Shown here: positions 1-12,968 of the stretch, piece after piece | Position numbering within the stretch: the stretch's first letter is position 1 | How the letters are laid out: each line of letters opens with the position of its first letter | Assembly (NCBI GenBank): GCA_002914805.1 | Contig: JXTB01000175.1 | Coordinates: 260,290-324,289, forward strand | Reading direction: 5' to 3' | DNA from: Parasponia andersonii | Taxonomy: Eukaryota > Streptophyta > Magnoliopsida > Rosales > Cannabaceae | Length of the DNA stretch: 64,000 nt | Made by a program: the position numbers and the translations under genes | The notes under the pieces: generated by a model | Told to the model about the DNA's origin: nothing | The model's input: only the letters and a program-made list of their open reading frames with translations | Databases searched by the model: none

Positions 1-424
1 GTGTTTTTTTTTTCAAAGACAATTATGTCATATAGTATTTGGATAGTAGCAATTTTTAATTAATTCATATAAATGAAGACAACAAAAAAGTATCCCCTAA
101 AATAGAACATATATAAAAAATATTAAAAAAATATTTTGACAAAACTAAAAAAACCTATATAGAAAGGCGTGTTTGGTAACTATTACAAAAAATAGTTTTA
201 TTTTTTTAATGAGCAACGCTGTAATACAATGCCTAATATTACAACGATGTGTCAATCTATTATTGATGATTTTAATTAATAAATTAAGTCCTATAAGAAT
301 CCATCCTGATATATAAATATAATTAGCTTGACTCTCGCTAAAAGCATTTTTACTTTATGGTTTTCTAAATTTTCATTAAAATTTTTAAAATTTTGAAAAT
401 ATCATTTTTTCATTTTTAAAACTG
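1..424. other. AT-rich intergenic sequence, nothing recognised
   Basis: This stretch is very A/T-rich with homopolymer runs and no sustained open frame or recognisable motif. I see no gene or element boundary in it. Confidence 0.6.
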
Positions 425-735
425 AGTAAATTACAAAAAAAATATTTTGAGATTTGAGTGTTTTATAATTTAAATCCTGAAATTTTAACTGTACAAAATA
501 ATAATTTGAGATTAGGAGAATTTATGAAAATTAACCTAAGTTGATTTTTTGAATAATGTTAACTGGTAAAAAGTAATAATATCTTTAAAATTAATTAGAA
601 TAATAAAGATTAATATAATTTTAATGAAGAATAATAAGTATTAATATAATTTTAATGAAAATTATTAATTTTTTGTTACTAAATTTAGTTATAAAATAAT
701 AAATAATTTTAATAAATATTATTATTTTTATTACT
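425..735. mobile_element. foldback MITE, family A, copy 1 (degraded)
   Basis: The sequence shares the order of short phrases seen in three other copies (about 39349, 49317 and 49699): 'gagatttgag', then 'ataatttaaa', 'acaaaataataat', 'gaaaattaa', then 'ttttttgaataat' and 'taactggtaaaaagtaataat'. In the better copies these phrases return in inverted order to form a long hairpin. Here the left arm is clear and the right arm is eroded. It has no coding capacity. The superfamily is not assigned because no target duplication could be fixed. Confidence 0.6.
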
Positions 736-859
736 AAAAAAAAAAATTCAGTGAGTCCACCGTATTAATGTAGAAGAATTCTAGCATTATACAAGGTCTA
801 AACTTCACGTTTTTTTTTTTTTTTTTAATTTTTTTAATTAAGTTTATTCTCAAGACTCA

Positions 860-3431
860 AACCGGGAGACTCTTCCATGGCCCCTCTCTCTCCTCCGTCT
901 CCTCCTTTGCTATCCCGTCGCCGTATCTTATATCTCTATAGCTGCGAATATAGACCTACCTCTTCGTACGCAGAAAATCTAGGTCAGTTCTATTATATAT
1001 ATATATATATATATATCTTCGTTTTTTTTTTGGGGGGGCTTCCAATCACTCTATCTGGTGATCAATGTTGGATATCTTGTTTGGCTTTCACCGCTGCTTT
1101 GTTCTTATATAAGTTAGTGGATCTGCTGTATTGGTTTCTGATGTATTTATTCTTTGTCTCGGATGTGATTGCTCCCAAACTTTAAAATCATAGTCAAACC
1201 CCTTTTGAGATTGAAGTAGTTTTCTGTATCCAGAATTAGAACTTTCTTTCTTTTCTGTTTGCATTTTGCGTTTTGAGTATTGGGTAAATGAGATAATATT
1301 GGGAAGTTTTTGTTTTTTCAAATAGGACCTTTCCCTTTTTTAGAGGAATGTTAATGATGGAGGGGAAAAAAAAAAAAATGAGTGTTGAATTGGAGGGGAT
1401 GTGGTAGAACAGGAACTCATATGAATGAATAGGAAATAGTGATATTCCTGATATTATAGAATCCAAGTCTATGATGTCCCTTTTAGATCCTGTTTTCACC
1501 ATGAAAATGAAGACTGCTTTCAGATTCGGGCATACTTATAATTGTCTGATTTCGTTATAAGAAGTGTGTATGTAATTGTATAGGATGATAGTATGATTGT
1601 TGCGAAGATGTTGGATATAGATACTGTATTTTAGCCTGAGTTTTAGATTTGGTGAGTGGCTAAAAAGGTGGGGAAAGGAATAGACTTGAAATTTCGCTTC
1701 TACGTTAAGTCAATTCTTAGCTTCTTGTTGAAACCTAGGAAGCAAACTTCTGAACAATATAGTCAAATGTGTTTAACGCAACTTTTTGGTTCATAGTACT
1801 TCAATATAGGGCCCTGTATTGTATTTTATCATTGGTACACATAAGAAGATTTTATGCAGTGAAAGGCTTATTTAGACTATTGTTTTTCTTTTAGGCCTTT
1901 CTTTGTCGCCATATTGGTATAGTAATCCTATTAGGAGTTTTGTTATGCTTAAACTACTAGTTAGTTGGCCTGTACAAATTCATACAAGCGATGAAATTTA
2001 GTTTGGCGTTTATGGCTCACTTTCTGTTATAGCATCTAACTACCACAACTTCATTGGACTTGTTTAGACCTTTACAATAATACTTCTTAATGTATAATTT
2101 TATTTTCAAGATGGAAGAATCTGGGATTTAAGCTGGACAATTAAATTCCTTACATTTGATTCTTTTCATAACAATATACCTATCCAATACTACATCTATA
2201 TCCTTATATGCATGCTTCTAATTGTGCCAAGGTGTACCGTATTTGAGTTTTGGAGTACTCATTAGAATACGACAGGCAAACACTATGTTTTGGAGAACAC
2301 CTATTTATGTGGTTTGCTCCCATTTATGGTTGGTGTGTCATGGGGGAAATATCAAAATTCTCTTATTTATTTATTTATTTATTTTTTTAAGATTCAGGGT
2401 TCTCTTTTTCTTTTTAAGACAGAGTTCTGCAATATACCAAGTGAACAACTGATTTTATCTGGAGTCCTTGGAGCATTACCTGTTTGAAAAGTTGAGTCCA
2501 TTGCCATGTTGCATGTGAGCTGCTCAAATCTTGCAAGTACAAAGACTAAACAACTAGCCTTTGTCCTTATGTTGAATGACAGTTGCATATGATTTGCATA
2601 TAATGTTTCATACCTTTAATCTTTGTGATTTTAGATATATAAATCAATTTTCTTCTGTTACATATAGGTTGGCTTTGTTCCTGATCCTTGGTCAGGAAAA
2701 ATTGGCTTGATCTTTGTATGAGTTTGGAGTTTGTAGTCAACCTACTTCTATATCTAATTTAATCATTGTATGTGAATTTTGTAGGCATCACTATGCTATT
2801 ACTATAATTATGTGACATATGTTAAATTTAATTTTGGCACTGCAGTTAAGCATTGATCTATATTTGATTTTAGAACTTATTATTCTGTTAAACAATGGCG
2901 TCTCTAGTTCTCAACTTTCTCTTTCATCCCTCTCTTTTGACACTCTCTCTCATCTATTTATTTCTCCACACTCTCTTTCATCTCTCTTTCTCAATTTTTT
3001 CTCTCATCTCTCAACTTTCTCTCTCATTATTTTTTTTCTACACTTTCTCCTCTCTTTCCCTCTATTTTTTCCACTTTCTCTCTCATCCCTCTTTATTTAT
3101 TCACGATGTTGTCAAAATGTCAACATTGTTATGTTATTTTTTTTTAATTTTCACTTTTATAAACAAAAAGTAATTGTTACCAAACATGTTTTCATTTTTC
3201 GTTTTTAAAAGCAAAAAGCAAAAACATATTACCAGACACATTTTTGTTTTCAAAAAACGAAATAAGAGAAAGTACTCTTTTTTTTTTTGTTTAAAGATTG
3301 AAAAGCAAATATGTTTTTCAAATTCCAAAGTTCAAACCAAACCAAACCAAGCCATGAGATTGGAGATTCCTATCTCTCTCACGCAGCTCCGATTGTAAGC
3401 ACCATAATCTCCTCTCTCTCTCTCTCTCATG
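860..3431 (+). other. upstream region of PIGB, possible untranslated leader exon and intron
   Basis: From about 860 to 985 the + strand turns C/T-rich (runs of ctctctcctccgtctcctcc), like plant core promoters or 5' leaders. It ends in a possible donor, 'atctag|gtcag', followed by a (TA)n tract at 994-1016. The following 2.4 kb is T-rich on the + strand, as plant introns usually are, with CT-rich low-complexity sequence at about 2910-3090 and 3408-3430. One reading is a non-coding first exon and a long leader intron of the gene starting at 3770. No transcript evidence is available. The open frame from 877 is low-complexity and is not called a gene. Confidence 0.25.
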
Positions 3432-3770
3432 CCCAAGTTCCATATTACCTATTTATCTTCTTTTGTTTTTTCGAAGGACAAATTTCTGAGTTTTAAACAT
3501 CTATACATAAACAGGGAGACATAACTAGACCAAGGTTTTGGACACTTCCCAAGTTCCATATTTACCTATTTATCTTTTTTTTTTTTGGGGACAAATTTCT
3601 GAATTTTAAACATCTACACATGAGCAGGGAGATATAACTAGACCAAGGTTTTGGACACTTCCCAAGTTCCAAATTTATCTTCTTTTTTTTTTTAATTTTT
3701 TTTTAATTTTTAAAAGCAGGGAGACATAACTAGACCAAGGTTTTGGACATTTCCCAAGTTGGTGTAACAA
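3432..3770 (+). repeat. three-copy tandem repeat ending at the PIGB start codon
   Basis: A unit beginning 'cccaagttcc' starts at 3432 (116 bp), 3548 (113 bp) and 3661 (92 bp), with the first bases of a fourth at 3753. Shared internal phrases are 'acaaatttctga', 'ttttaaacatct', 'gcagggaga', 'ataactagaccaagg' and 'ttttggacacttcc'. The last copy is shortened and T-rich in the middle. The array runs into the PIGB leader, and the ATG at 3770 lies 17 bases into the fourth unit start. The spread of differences between copies suggests an old local duplication. Confidence 0.9.
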
Positions 3771-6700
3771 TGAGGCAGAGAAACAAAGCTGCAATTTCAT
3801 CACCGTCCTTAACTAATAATCCTTTTGGAAAACCAAACTCAAGTAGTTCAGATTCTGATCAAACAGAAGAAGCCCATGATTCGAATCCCTCAGTCTCATC
3901 CAGAAAAGTCTTTGCATTCTGCTTGGCTTTTCGACTCGTAAATGCGCTGTTGGTGCAGACCTACTTCAATCCAGATGAGCATTGGCAAGCCCTTGAAGTT
4001 GCTCACCGAATCACATTTGGGTAATTTTCAGTTTCCCCTTGTTTGTTTCGTAAATCTTGTTTTTGTGGCAAATTTTGCTATTAATGGAACATTATTCCAA
4101 AAATGGGGGTTTCCAATGTTTTGAGTATTTTTCTCGTTTTTGTTTAGATATGGTCATTTGACTTGGGAATGGAAGAAGGGCATTCGTAGCTATTTGCATC
4201 CTCTGATCTTTGCTTTGCTTTACAAAGTTCTGGCCTTACTGGGTCTTGATACCCCCTTGTTCATGGTAAATGATGCCTTCTATACAGTGTTTATCTATAT
4301 GCCTTCTCGGTCGCATTCTTTAGTTATCATGTTTAGACCAAGTTTCATCACCATGAATAAAGACATAATGAACATAGATGTATCCTTTTTGCAACTGTTT
4401 ATTTCGCTGAAAAATCGTTCCTTGAATTATTTTTACCTTTGGAAAGCTTTTGCTAAGCTTCAGGTGCACAAAATATAGGGTGTGATATATTATCTCTTGA
4501 GGTTTTAGTTACATGCTCGACTCTGTTTTGTAGATCAAGGCTCCAAGGTTGCTGCAGTCCATGTTTTCTGCAGTTGGTGATTTGTATTTGTACAAACTAT
4601 CTGTTCTGCTTTTTGGTGATCATGTTGCCAAATGGGCTGTATCCTTATAAATAAGTGCTTCTCTTGAAATTTACATCATAGTTATTATGTCCAATTCGTT
4701 GTTCAGATTTGGATTCTCATGTCAAGTTGTTCATACTAAAGAGCACAGTTTTAGACACCAATAATTTTTTATGTGAGATGTTCATACTTAACTTCCTTAT
4801 AGCTCTTTGCCCAGTTGACAAATTGGTTCATGTTTTTCTGTAGCACTCGTACATTATCAAATACTGCAGAAACTGTTCTTACCCTTGTTAGCCTATACTA
4901 CTGGCCTTGTTTGCGAAGATCTTCCAGCAAACCACCCTTGATTTCAAGGAAGCTAGGCTTGGCTATAGCAGCATTAGCTTGTAGTATACGGCCAACAAGT
5001 GCCATCATATGGCTATACATTGGCCTTCTTGAGCTATTTGTGACACGTGACAGACTCAGATTTATTTTTCTTGAAGTGGCTCCAATTGGGTATTTATTAA
5101 TCCATGTCTACTATATGTACTTGAAATCTTTTAATATTTTGCTAATTCTTGACTGAAGATTTTCTCCTATACTTTTGTTCCATACTTATAATTGATTAAC
5201 ATAATGGATTCTGTTAAATAATTTGCAATTAGTATTAGTGGTGGCCTAGCATAGTTTGACATTGTTTCTCTATGCATAATGAATGCATGAAAATCAAGTT
5301 TAAGTAAGATGAACCAGTTATTGATTGTAAAATGATGAGCGAACCATGCAATTTATTGCTTATAGTTGCTGAAATATAGGTAGGATTAGGAAGATGATAG
5401 ATTAGCTGGGATATTGGAGTCAGTGGAGTCTGCCATTAGTATGGCTTGGTTTCCTAAGAACTTGATAAGTACTGAGGCAGGACAAGTTGTTGTTCATCAT
5501 CATTTATGATGTTAGCACATATCCAATTTTGTTGCTTAACCACATGACGTAGTCCTCTATACACTTTTAGAAGACAATGGACAAATTTTCATTTATAATA
5601 CTCTCGCTTAGGATATTTTTCTGACGTGACTATAAGTTGTGATTGTAATTATGCAGAAGTAGATAAATATAGTGGACTGGACAATACAAATTTATTCACA
5701 ACCTTCAATATGCCAATTCTTTTACTGGTCTGTCGGTTTATATGTGGAGTTTATAATACTTGTTTGCTTTACTCTTTGGCTAATGTGTCAGGATCTTGGT
5801 GCTTGGGCTTACATGTAGTTTGGATCGATTGATTTATGGTTCATGGATAATAGTACCTCTTAATTTTCTAAAGTTCAATTTTCTTTCCTCTGGTGGAGAT
5901 TATTATGGAACTCACAAGTGGCACTGGTACTTCAGTCAAGGATTTACGGTCATGGTCCTCAGTTTCTTACCATTTTCTATTGCTGGAATTCTGCAGTCCA
6001 AAGAATGGAAGCTTTCTGGTCTTATAGCATGGGTTTTAGGACTTTACAGCATGCTAGGTCACAAAGAATTCAGGTCCATATGCCTTGCAATTTTCTCTCT
6101 TATCCATTGTTTCTGTGAAAAGTACCTTGTTGACCCTTGGTCATGGTTCGTACTCCTCTAATTTGACTCTGTAACCTAGTTTGTACTCCAATTTGACTCT
6201 GAGTTACAGATTTGTCCTGCCAATGCTTCCTATAGCCTTGATGTTCTCTGGATATTCACTGGCTACAATAAGCATATCAAATTCTCCAAGTGGTAAAAGG
6301 GAGGGGTATTCAAATGTTTCTAGCAAATTTCCTACTAAAATTCAATTAGCCATCTTCTTCTTGCTAGCTACCAACATTCCAATGGCCTTGTACATGAGTT
6401 TAATTCATCAGGTACATCATTTTGCGTTGATAACCATTTGATTCTTTATTATTGAATAAATTATTCTTTTGGGAACATACTAGCTTATAGATTAATGTTA
6501 ACTTCCATATTTAATGTCTAATCGATAGTTTCAAAGAGATGTATTTATACGTTTATGTCTTGATGTTATTTTTCTTGCTTTCTTCCTGAAGTATTTGCTT
6601 TGAACCAAGTGAGAAAGGCTTCTTTATAAAAGTAATCATGCAAAAACTACCTTCTCCTTGGGTTTCTTTAATTTTTCTGGTACGTAATGGGTATGTTAGA

Positions 6701-7029
6701 CAGAGAGGAACTGAGGATGTAATGAACCATTTATCCAAAGAAGTGCTCAACGAAAAAGTGAAAAGTATCCTTTTCCTAATGCCCTGTCATGCAACACCTT
6801 ACTACTCCACTCTGCACCGGAATATCCCAATGCGTTTTCTGGACTGCACCCCAAGGTTTGACCTCTTGCTATTTACGTGTGCTTAAGTTTTCCTCCACAA
6901 CATGCATTTAATTTATGATAGTTCGTGGTAGTAATTTTTAATTTCTGAAAATGTGTGATTACTTGTTTATTACTCAAAAATTAAGACAACATAATTGAGT
7001 ATAAAAATTAGAGATACATAAGTACATGT

Positions 7030-7077
<48 letters not shown>

Positions 7078-9043
7078 GGTAATTAAGTTAGTTAGAAGTA
7101 TATATAACAATAAAAAGAGGACTAGTTAACTAGATTCTAAGATATTAAAGTATAAATAATTAAGATTAAAAGTACTGAGACTTAAATAACAGAGACTGAA
7201 ATTTAAATATAGCTGAAAATAAGGTTGCTGAAATATAAAGATTGAAAATAAAGGGCTGAAACATAAAATATACCTGGCAACTGGAATAAGCTTGCCTTGA
7301 AAAGTGAAGAGCTGAAAATAAAATACAATAATATAAAGTAACAGGAAATAGAAGATGCTGTCTTAATGCAAAAACTACCATGAACATAGGATAGGGGTCT
7401 TGATTGGGTCAACCCTTATAGAGTTCCTTGAATGAGATGCTAGTATATGTATGAAAGAAAGAATAAATGATGATTTGTTGTTTGAAATATAGCTCAGTTA
7501 CATGCTGACCAAGTCTTGATCATGCATGTATATGAGCATAGGTATATAAAACATGAAGTAGGAGTCTTTAATGATCAAATTAAAGGTGTTCACTTCACAT
7601 TCCTTGCGATATAGAAATGTGGAGATGAATGATCAGCCACTTTATGTATGTAAATTAGTGTTGATCATGCATGAACTAGTACAAAACCTTATAAAATAGG
7701 ATGTAGTACCTAGGTGATGAATATAAGGTAAGGTATAAACAAAAAATGGGGACTTGAAGCTGAAATATATGATAAAACAACAAAGATTAGTCACTGTTTA
7801 CATAGAAACAATGGCTGATCACACATGCAAGGACAATAAAGACCACTTTCTGATGTGAGAATGAAGTTGAATTAGTGATCTTAGTCTAGGAAGATGATTT
7901 AGGGTGTTATGTAGAAGGTTAGGAGATGCTTTGTGTCTATCAGGTGGACTAAAATGTAAGAAAAATGAGAGTTTCAGCCACTGCAGTGGCTAGAAACGTG
8001 AGCAGTTGAATGAAAGAGAGAATAGTTGTATACGAGTATTTGTGTATGAAGGAATTGTTGTTGATAGTGAAAGGGCTGCTCCTATTTATAAGGAGCTGAA
8101 ACTTGGAAGCCAAGAAGTTTGTGGGAGACAAGGCTGCCAAGTGGCAAAAACAGCTTTTCCTTGTCTCCTTGGATCTGGTTCTGGCCATGGTTTTAGTGAA
8201 AAATAATAATTAGATATCGTGGAAGTGTTAAGAACTAGTTTACAGTTTAGTAAACTGCATTAGGAAGCAACCTAGAAACTGCTACTTCAGCGGTTTCACT
8301 CAAAACCAGCAAAGATAAGCTAGAAACCATCCAGTTTAAGGGTTAGTTTCTAGGGAATTAATGTGTTACTTAGTTAGAAAGTTTCTGCATGTAACAATGT
8401 CTGGTATTCTTTGATTTGGTGCACGTAACTCACGTTCTTATTCCCCTAAAAGGGTTCAGGGTGTAGGACAAGGACACCCTAGCTTAGTTAGGATTCATAA
8501 CCCCTAAAATAACACTATTCTGCTTTTTTTGCTCTGTTTTTGCGCTGTTTTCTGCCTTAATCATATTCAAGCTTAATCTATCATTGATCAACACTTAATT
8601 AAAATTATTCTAATCAAATTCAGGGACTTATCCCAAAATAATAATCTTTACATATTTTGTTTGTGGCCTTTTGTTGACAGTGATGAGAAAGGAATGCCTG
8701 ATGAGTCCGACCTTTTCATGATGGATCCTGTTGGTTTTACGTCTGAATATGCGAGAAAATGGTCTTTACCTAGTCATATTGTATTATTCGAGCCAGAAGA
8801 AAAACTTTTGAGGGACTTTCTAGTCTCACATTCGTTCAGACAGGTATATGCTGGGACTCTTTTCATCATAACCTCTGCTGTAACTGGTGCTAAAAGTCTT
8901 ATTACATTTTCACTAGTAGCAATTTTTTACCTGGGTTTTTGACAAAGTGGTAATGACAGGAAAAAAGATTCTTCCATGCACACTTCAAAGTGGATCGTGA
9001 TCTTCAAGCATCAGTTGCTCTCTATGTTTTAACTGGCCAGTAA
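3770..9043 (+). CDS. PIGB: GPI mannosyltransferase 3 (PIG-B/GPI10-like, GT22), nine exons
   Basis: The enzyme uses dolichol-phosphate-mannose to add the third mannose of the GPI core in the ER. Exons, all with GT-AG borders and consistent phase: 3770-4020, 4148-4265, 4534-4638, 4803-5089, 5792-6073, 6210-6411, 6704-6855, 8681-8843, 8960-9043. This gives 547 aa, the usual plant length. Family signatures are [14 protein letters not shown] (acidic D69-E70 pair of the GT22 luminal loop), [78 protein letters not shown] and the C-terminal [13 protein letters not shown] block. Between them lie many hydrophobic membrane segments. The ATG at 3770 is preferred; the upstream in-frame codons lie in the repeat and include no ATG. 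Intron 7 (1.8 kb) is much longer than the others. I see no break in the frame. The plant orthologue is APTG1. Confidence 0.95.
6856..8680. other. intron 7 of PIGB, with a (TA)n tract and possible inserted sequence
   Basis: This 1.8-kb intron contains a perfect (TA)n run at about 7032-7074. From about 7080 to 8480 the A-rich sequence does not look like the T-rich + strand introns around it. Read on the - strand it has a TATAAATA-type box near 8085-8095. That is compatible with an old element inserted in reverse orientation, but I could not find convincing ends or a target duplication, so no family is assigned. Confidence 0.35.
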
Positions 9044-10313
9044 TCATCTTCAATGAGCTGGTGCTTGGAATTCTAACCATGGCAGCTTCTAACCAAATAT
9101 TCTCTTCTACTTTTTGTTCTTCCTTAACATGAAGCCATACTCCGGTCAAATTTTAAATTCTGGTCAGCTGATTTTGACATGATATTTTGATACCTTGCTT
9201 TTAGTGTAACAGGTAATGAGCATGATATACAGTATCACAACTGATTCTAATAAGACCATTGTTTTCTAGTACAGTTGCATTTTGTTTTAATTGTTTGCCT
9301 ACTGGTTGATAATATATACCATAGTATCCTTTGTGTAGAAGAAATGGGAGTCAATTACTATCCATTTTGTTGTTGTGGTGGTGTGTGCGCGTATGTGTTT
9401 ATAGCCGTATGTGCATTTCTCTGACTCTGTCGAAGAGGGACGGGTTGATTATTTATTTATATTTTTGTCATTTTGTTACATGTTTAAGCACTGATTTATT
9501 GTCGAGGAAAATTTTTCGTAAAGAGTAAACTGAAAACTTATGTTGCGAAGTCATAATAACTATCTAAGGTGAAAATGGTAGCATTTTAAAAGTTTCTCTT
9601 TTTATTATGACCAAGTTTTCTTTTGAGAAATTGACACGAATAATGACTTTTTTAGGACTAAATAGTAACAAATTGTGTGACCTTGTCACACAACTACGTG
9701 ACACTCAGTCATTTTTCATAACATTCATGAAAAATTCATTTTAGTCCAAATTACCACTAGTCAAGTCCATTTTCCTTTCCCTTTTCCATAGTTACAAGTG
9801 TGGCGAGGGGCGACCAACCAGCTTTAGCAACTCCCCTAGGCGTGACCAAAGGGGGCCAATGTGCTTAAGGATGTCAATTTTTGTGCCATAGCGACTAATA
9901 TAAGGAGACTAAAGCATGTCGTTTCAGCCTCACCAAGAGCTAATAGGCATTCAGCCAATATACAATCTATGTATGTTTCAATGTTTTTACACAGATTTGA
10001 ACCTGAGAACTATTGGCTTTGAAACCTCTTCGAATAAGATTAGGTCAAGTTTTATGAGTGATGTCTAGACCTTTTCCATGTGAATCAATTACAATATTCT
10101 TTTCTTGTCCATTTGATGTATATTTGAAAATAGCTATCATATTTCCGGCAATAAGATTACTAGTAAATTAATATACCAACAAACTAGTCATGCATTACGC
10201 ACAAATTGTCATTTAATTTATGATAATTACACAACCAAAGTACAATTCGATATTCGAATTTTGACACGAACACTGTTTGTCAAAACAAGAGTGAAAATAT
10301 ACAATAGTTTTCA
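9044..10313. other. spacer between PIGB and the DUF828 gene (3' UTRs of both)
   Basis: The two flanking genes converge here, so both 3' UTRs lie in this 1.27 kb. The first few hundred bases are mixed-composition and likely PIGB 3' UTR. A less AT-rich patch at about 9780-9900 has no recognisable coding. No RNA gene or element end was seen. Confidence 0.5.
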
Positions 10314-12968
10314 TTAGAAGTGTTGTTCATATTTGGTAATAGAAGAAGAGAGCAGCAGCATGTGACTAATAGTTGTTGCCCATGTCTTGTAACGTTGATA
10401 ATCATCCCCCATGTCTAGCTTGAATATCCCTCTACTTGTGGTCAACACCAGGAGATAACATGTCTCAGTGGTCTCTTCAGCTTCCGAATCCTTGTACAGC
10501 TCGGCATGTAAGTCAAGTATGATACCTGAACACAAAAATATGATATTCATTTTTCTGTCAATTTTTATTGTGAGGAAAAGTTGCCTACTGTTTGCTCCAT
10601 GTTACATTTTGATTTTTAAAAGTACTCAACAGAGGAAGATGGTAAATAAATGAATGACTTTACTTTCTTTCTTCCTTTTCAATAAAGTGAGCTTCCTTAT
10701 CTGTAGTAGTACCTGTAAAATTGAGACGATAATTCAAGTCAGGTACTCGGGCAAAAGAAGCTAGCTACTGCAAGAGTAGGCCCCATTTCAAATCTCTAAC
10801 GTTATCTGATTAGTAAGACGTGAAGGAAACAAGAAAATTTGAAAAAGACGATCTCAATTTGAATAGAGGTCGAGGAAAGACATGTAGAACTATGTGCATA
10901 AAACCATGATAATAGAAAGTAACTGTTAATACTAGTTAGAAAAGTCAGCTTGTTATAATCCAGACCTTGCCTTCGCCACTTAGAATCACAGACACTGATC
11001 TTCTCAAATAGTCCCCTGTTACATGTAACTCAAATTAGCAAAATGGGCATCAATATTTCTAAACGAAATCAAAGCTCAATTTAGAAACAGGGAAATGAAG
11101 TTCTAAACTAATTATTTCCTTGGTGTGGAGCAATATTGTCATGTACACATATGTTCTCAATCTCAACTTACCATCTGGAGTTTCTACACCAAGCTCGGCA
11201 CCCTTGGCAAGTGCTGCTCTATAAGTCTCCAAGTCGAAATCAAACTCATGGCTCTCCTCAATCGGCAAAATGGGAGCGATCCCGTTTATTTTGTTCTTGC
11301 ATCCTGATCTTGCTTTTAGTGTAGCAGCCCCTTTCAGTGCTGCCATAAGTTTTGCACAACAAATATTCAAGAAAGACCAATTTAAAATAATAATCAAAGG
11401 GGTAATAGCAAAAATGACCCCAATCTTTTGCCTCTCATTGAAAAATGTTTCGATTCTTTTCATTTATGCGTTTTACCTTCACGAATCTTTAACAGGGATT
11501 TACCATGGTAATTTATCTATCTACGGGTAAATCACAAGTTAAGTTCACCTCTTGCAAAAACTTACCAATTTAAGGAGATAAAATCAATGAAGACAATAGG
11601 GGAGTTAGAGCAAGAATATCACTAACTACCGTAGTAGGGACTTGGCGTCATAGGAGTCAGCACTAACATAGTACTAACTTGTGAACCCACTTACGATTTA
11701 TGTGTTACTAAGCACTAAATACTAATAAAAATTTAGATATTATGCTCCGTATACTTTTATTTTATTTTAATGTTAAGAAACACGCTTTAGCAATGCTTAA
11801 CAAAGACTTATTTAATTTTATGTTAACAAAAATTAATCAAAGTCAGAGGACAAAGGATCATAACATTTACATACATGTTTTAGCCGCAGCCGCGAGAGTG
11901 AAGATGTCAGTTGCATTAGTTCCGGTCATAGCCGAACCCATTACGCAGCTGAGCTGATCCCTCTTAGCCCCCATTGCTTCAGCTACTTTGGCGCATTGGC
12001 TTGCAACCAAAGCCGCAGCCGAAGCCACCGCGGCTTCCTTGGCATTGCTTGAATCCTTCTTTGAGTTCTCTGCCGCAATCGCCGCCAGAGCCGCCGCCAC
12101 GCCAGCCACGGATATAGCCGCATGGACTTCGGCTTTCTGCAGCCTGTCTTCCTCCTTTCTGCGCTGCTTTATCTCTTTCAGCCATTTTTTGATCGATATA
12201 ACGTTCCTAAAAGGCACCGCCTTCCATGACATCTACATATGATATGAAAAGTACTAGCTAGTATAGTGACTTACCTTTTTAATTTAACATTAACAAATAC
12301 TAATGTTGATTTTTGTTTTTTTTTGGGGGTTAAATTTAACACGTACATAAAAATATAAACTTACCCATCTCTTTTTGAAATAGCCGTTGTAATTCAATTC
12401 GGGATGCATGGCTTGTTGCATCCATATCCATGACTGAAAAAAAAATAAAATTATAACATGTTTAAAAAGAAAAAATTAATGGCACTATTACATTCGTATT
12501 CTACTATTTTTATTACGTACTTTAACATCATTGGATTTCCATGGTGGTAGAGGCTTGACATCAGCATCATCCATCGTTGCGCTCTACATTAGGTGATCAT
12601 AAAATCCTCATATTAGTATAGTGCTAATTTCTAATTTGGTCCAACTTTTTATAACAAATATTCATATGACAAAATAGATCATGAACAAGATTGTGAATTA
12701 ACTGAAACAATTATAATCCAATTAAATAGTTTCGAATTCTCACCATGTATGGTGAACTCTTAGTACTGTTGCTCTCCATCTTCTTAAGGATCATGGGACT
12801 ATGATCAATCAGAGCCATTGAGTGTTGATCTGACGGTTGCAAGTGCTGTTGATTATGATTATCCGGTTGTAGAGCTTGTACTGCGAAATTACACCAAGCA
12901 CTGGAGAGAAAATCCATTGTCTCGGGATGTGCCTCCGAAGGGCTTGGATTCATCAAACTCGAATCCAT
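10314..12968 (-). CDS. VAN3-binding/FORKED-like protein (DUF828 + PH_2), eight exons
   Basis: Exons in transcript order: 12968-12744, 12583-12521, 12433-12365, 12232-11875, 11339-11172, 11015-10966, 10712-10664, 10525-10314. All phases agree and give 397 aa. The N-terminal DUF828 (auxin-canalisation) domain opens with PETMDFLSSAWCNFAVQAL (residues 15-33). It continues with LPPWKSNDVKSWIWMQQ and the alanine-rich helical exon 4 (about residues 120-238). Then come LKGAATLKARSG and the C-terminal PH_2 region: RRSVSVILSGEGK, IILDLHAELYKD, YLLVLTTSRGIFKLDMGDDYQRYKTWATTI. Family members bind the ARF-GAP VAN3/SFC and act at the trans-Golgi and plasma membrane in vein patterning and PIN trafficking. 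The role of this paralogue is inferred. Exons 6 and 7 are only 50 and 49 bp, and the exon 6 donor (AAG|GTCTGG) is weak, so these two are the least certain. Confidence 0.9.

Noticed and set aside
877-1185. 102-residue open frame on +
   Set aside because: It is low-complexity, with a (TA)n-encoded Tyr/Ile run. It is better explained as leader or intron sequence upstream of PIGB.
2819-3208. 129-residue open frame on +
   Set aside because: It is Ser/Leu/Phe-only sequence from a CT-rich tract, with no conserved features.
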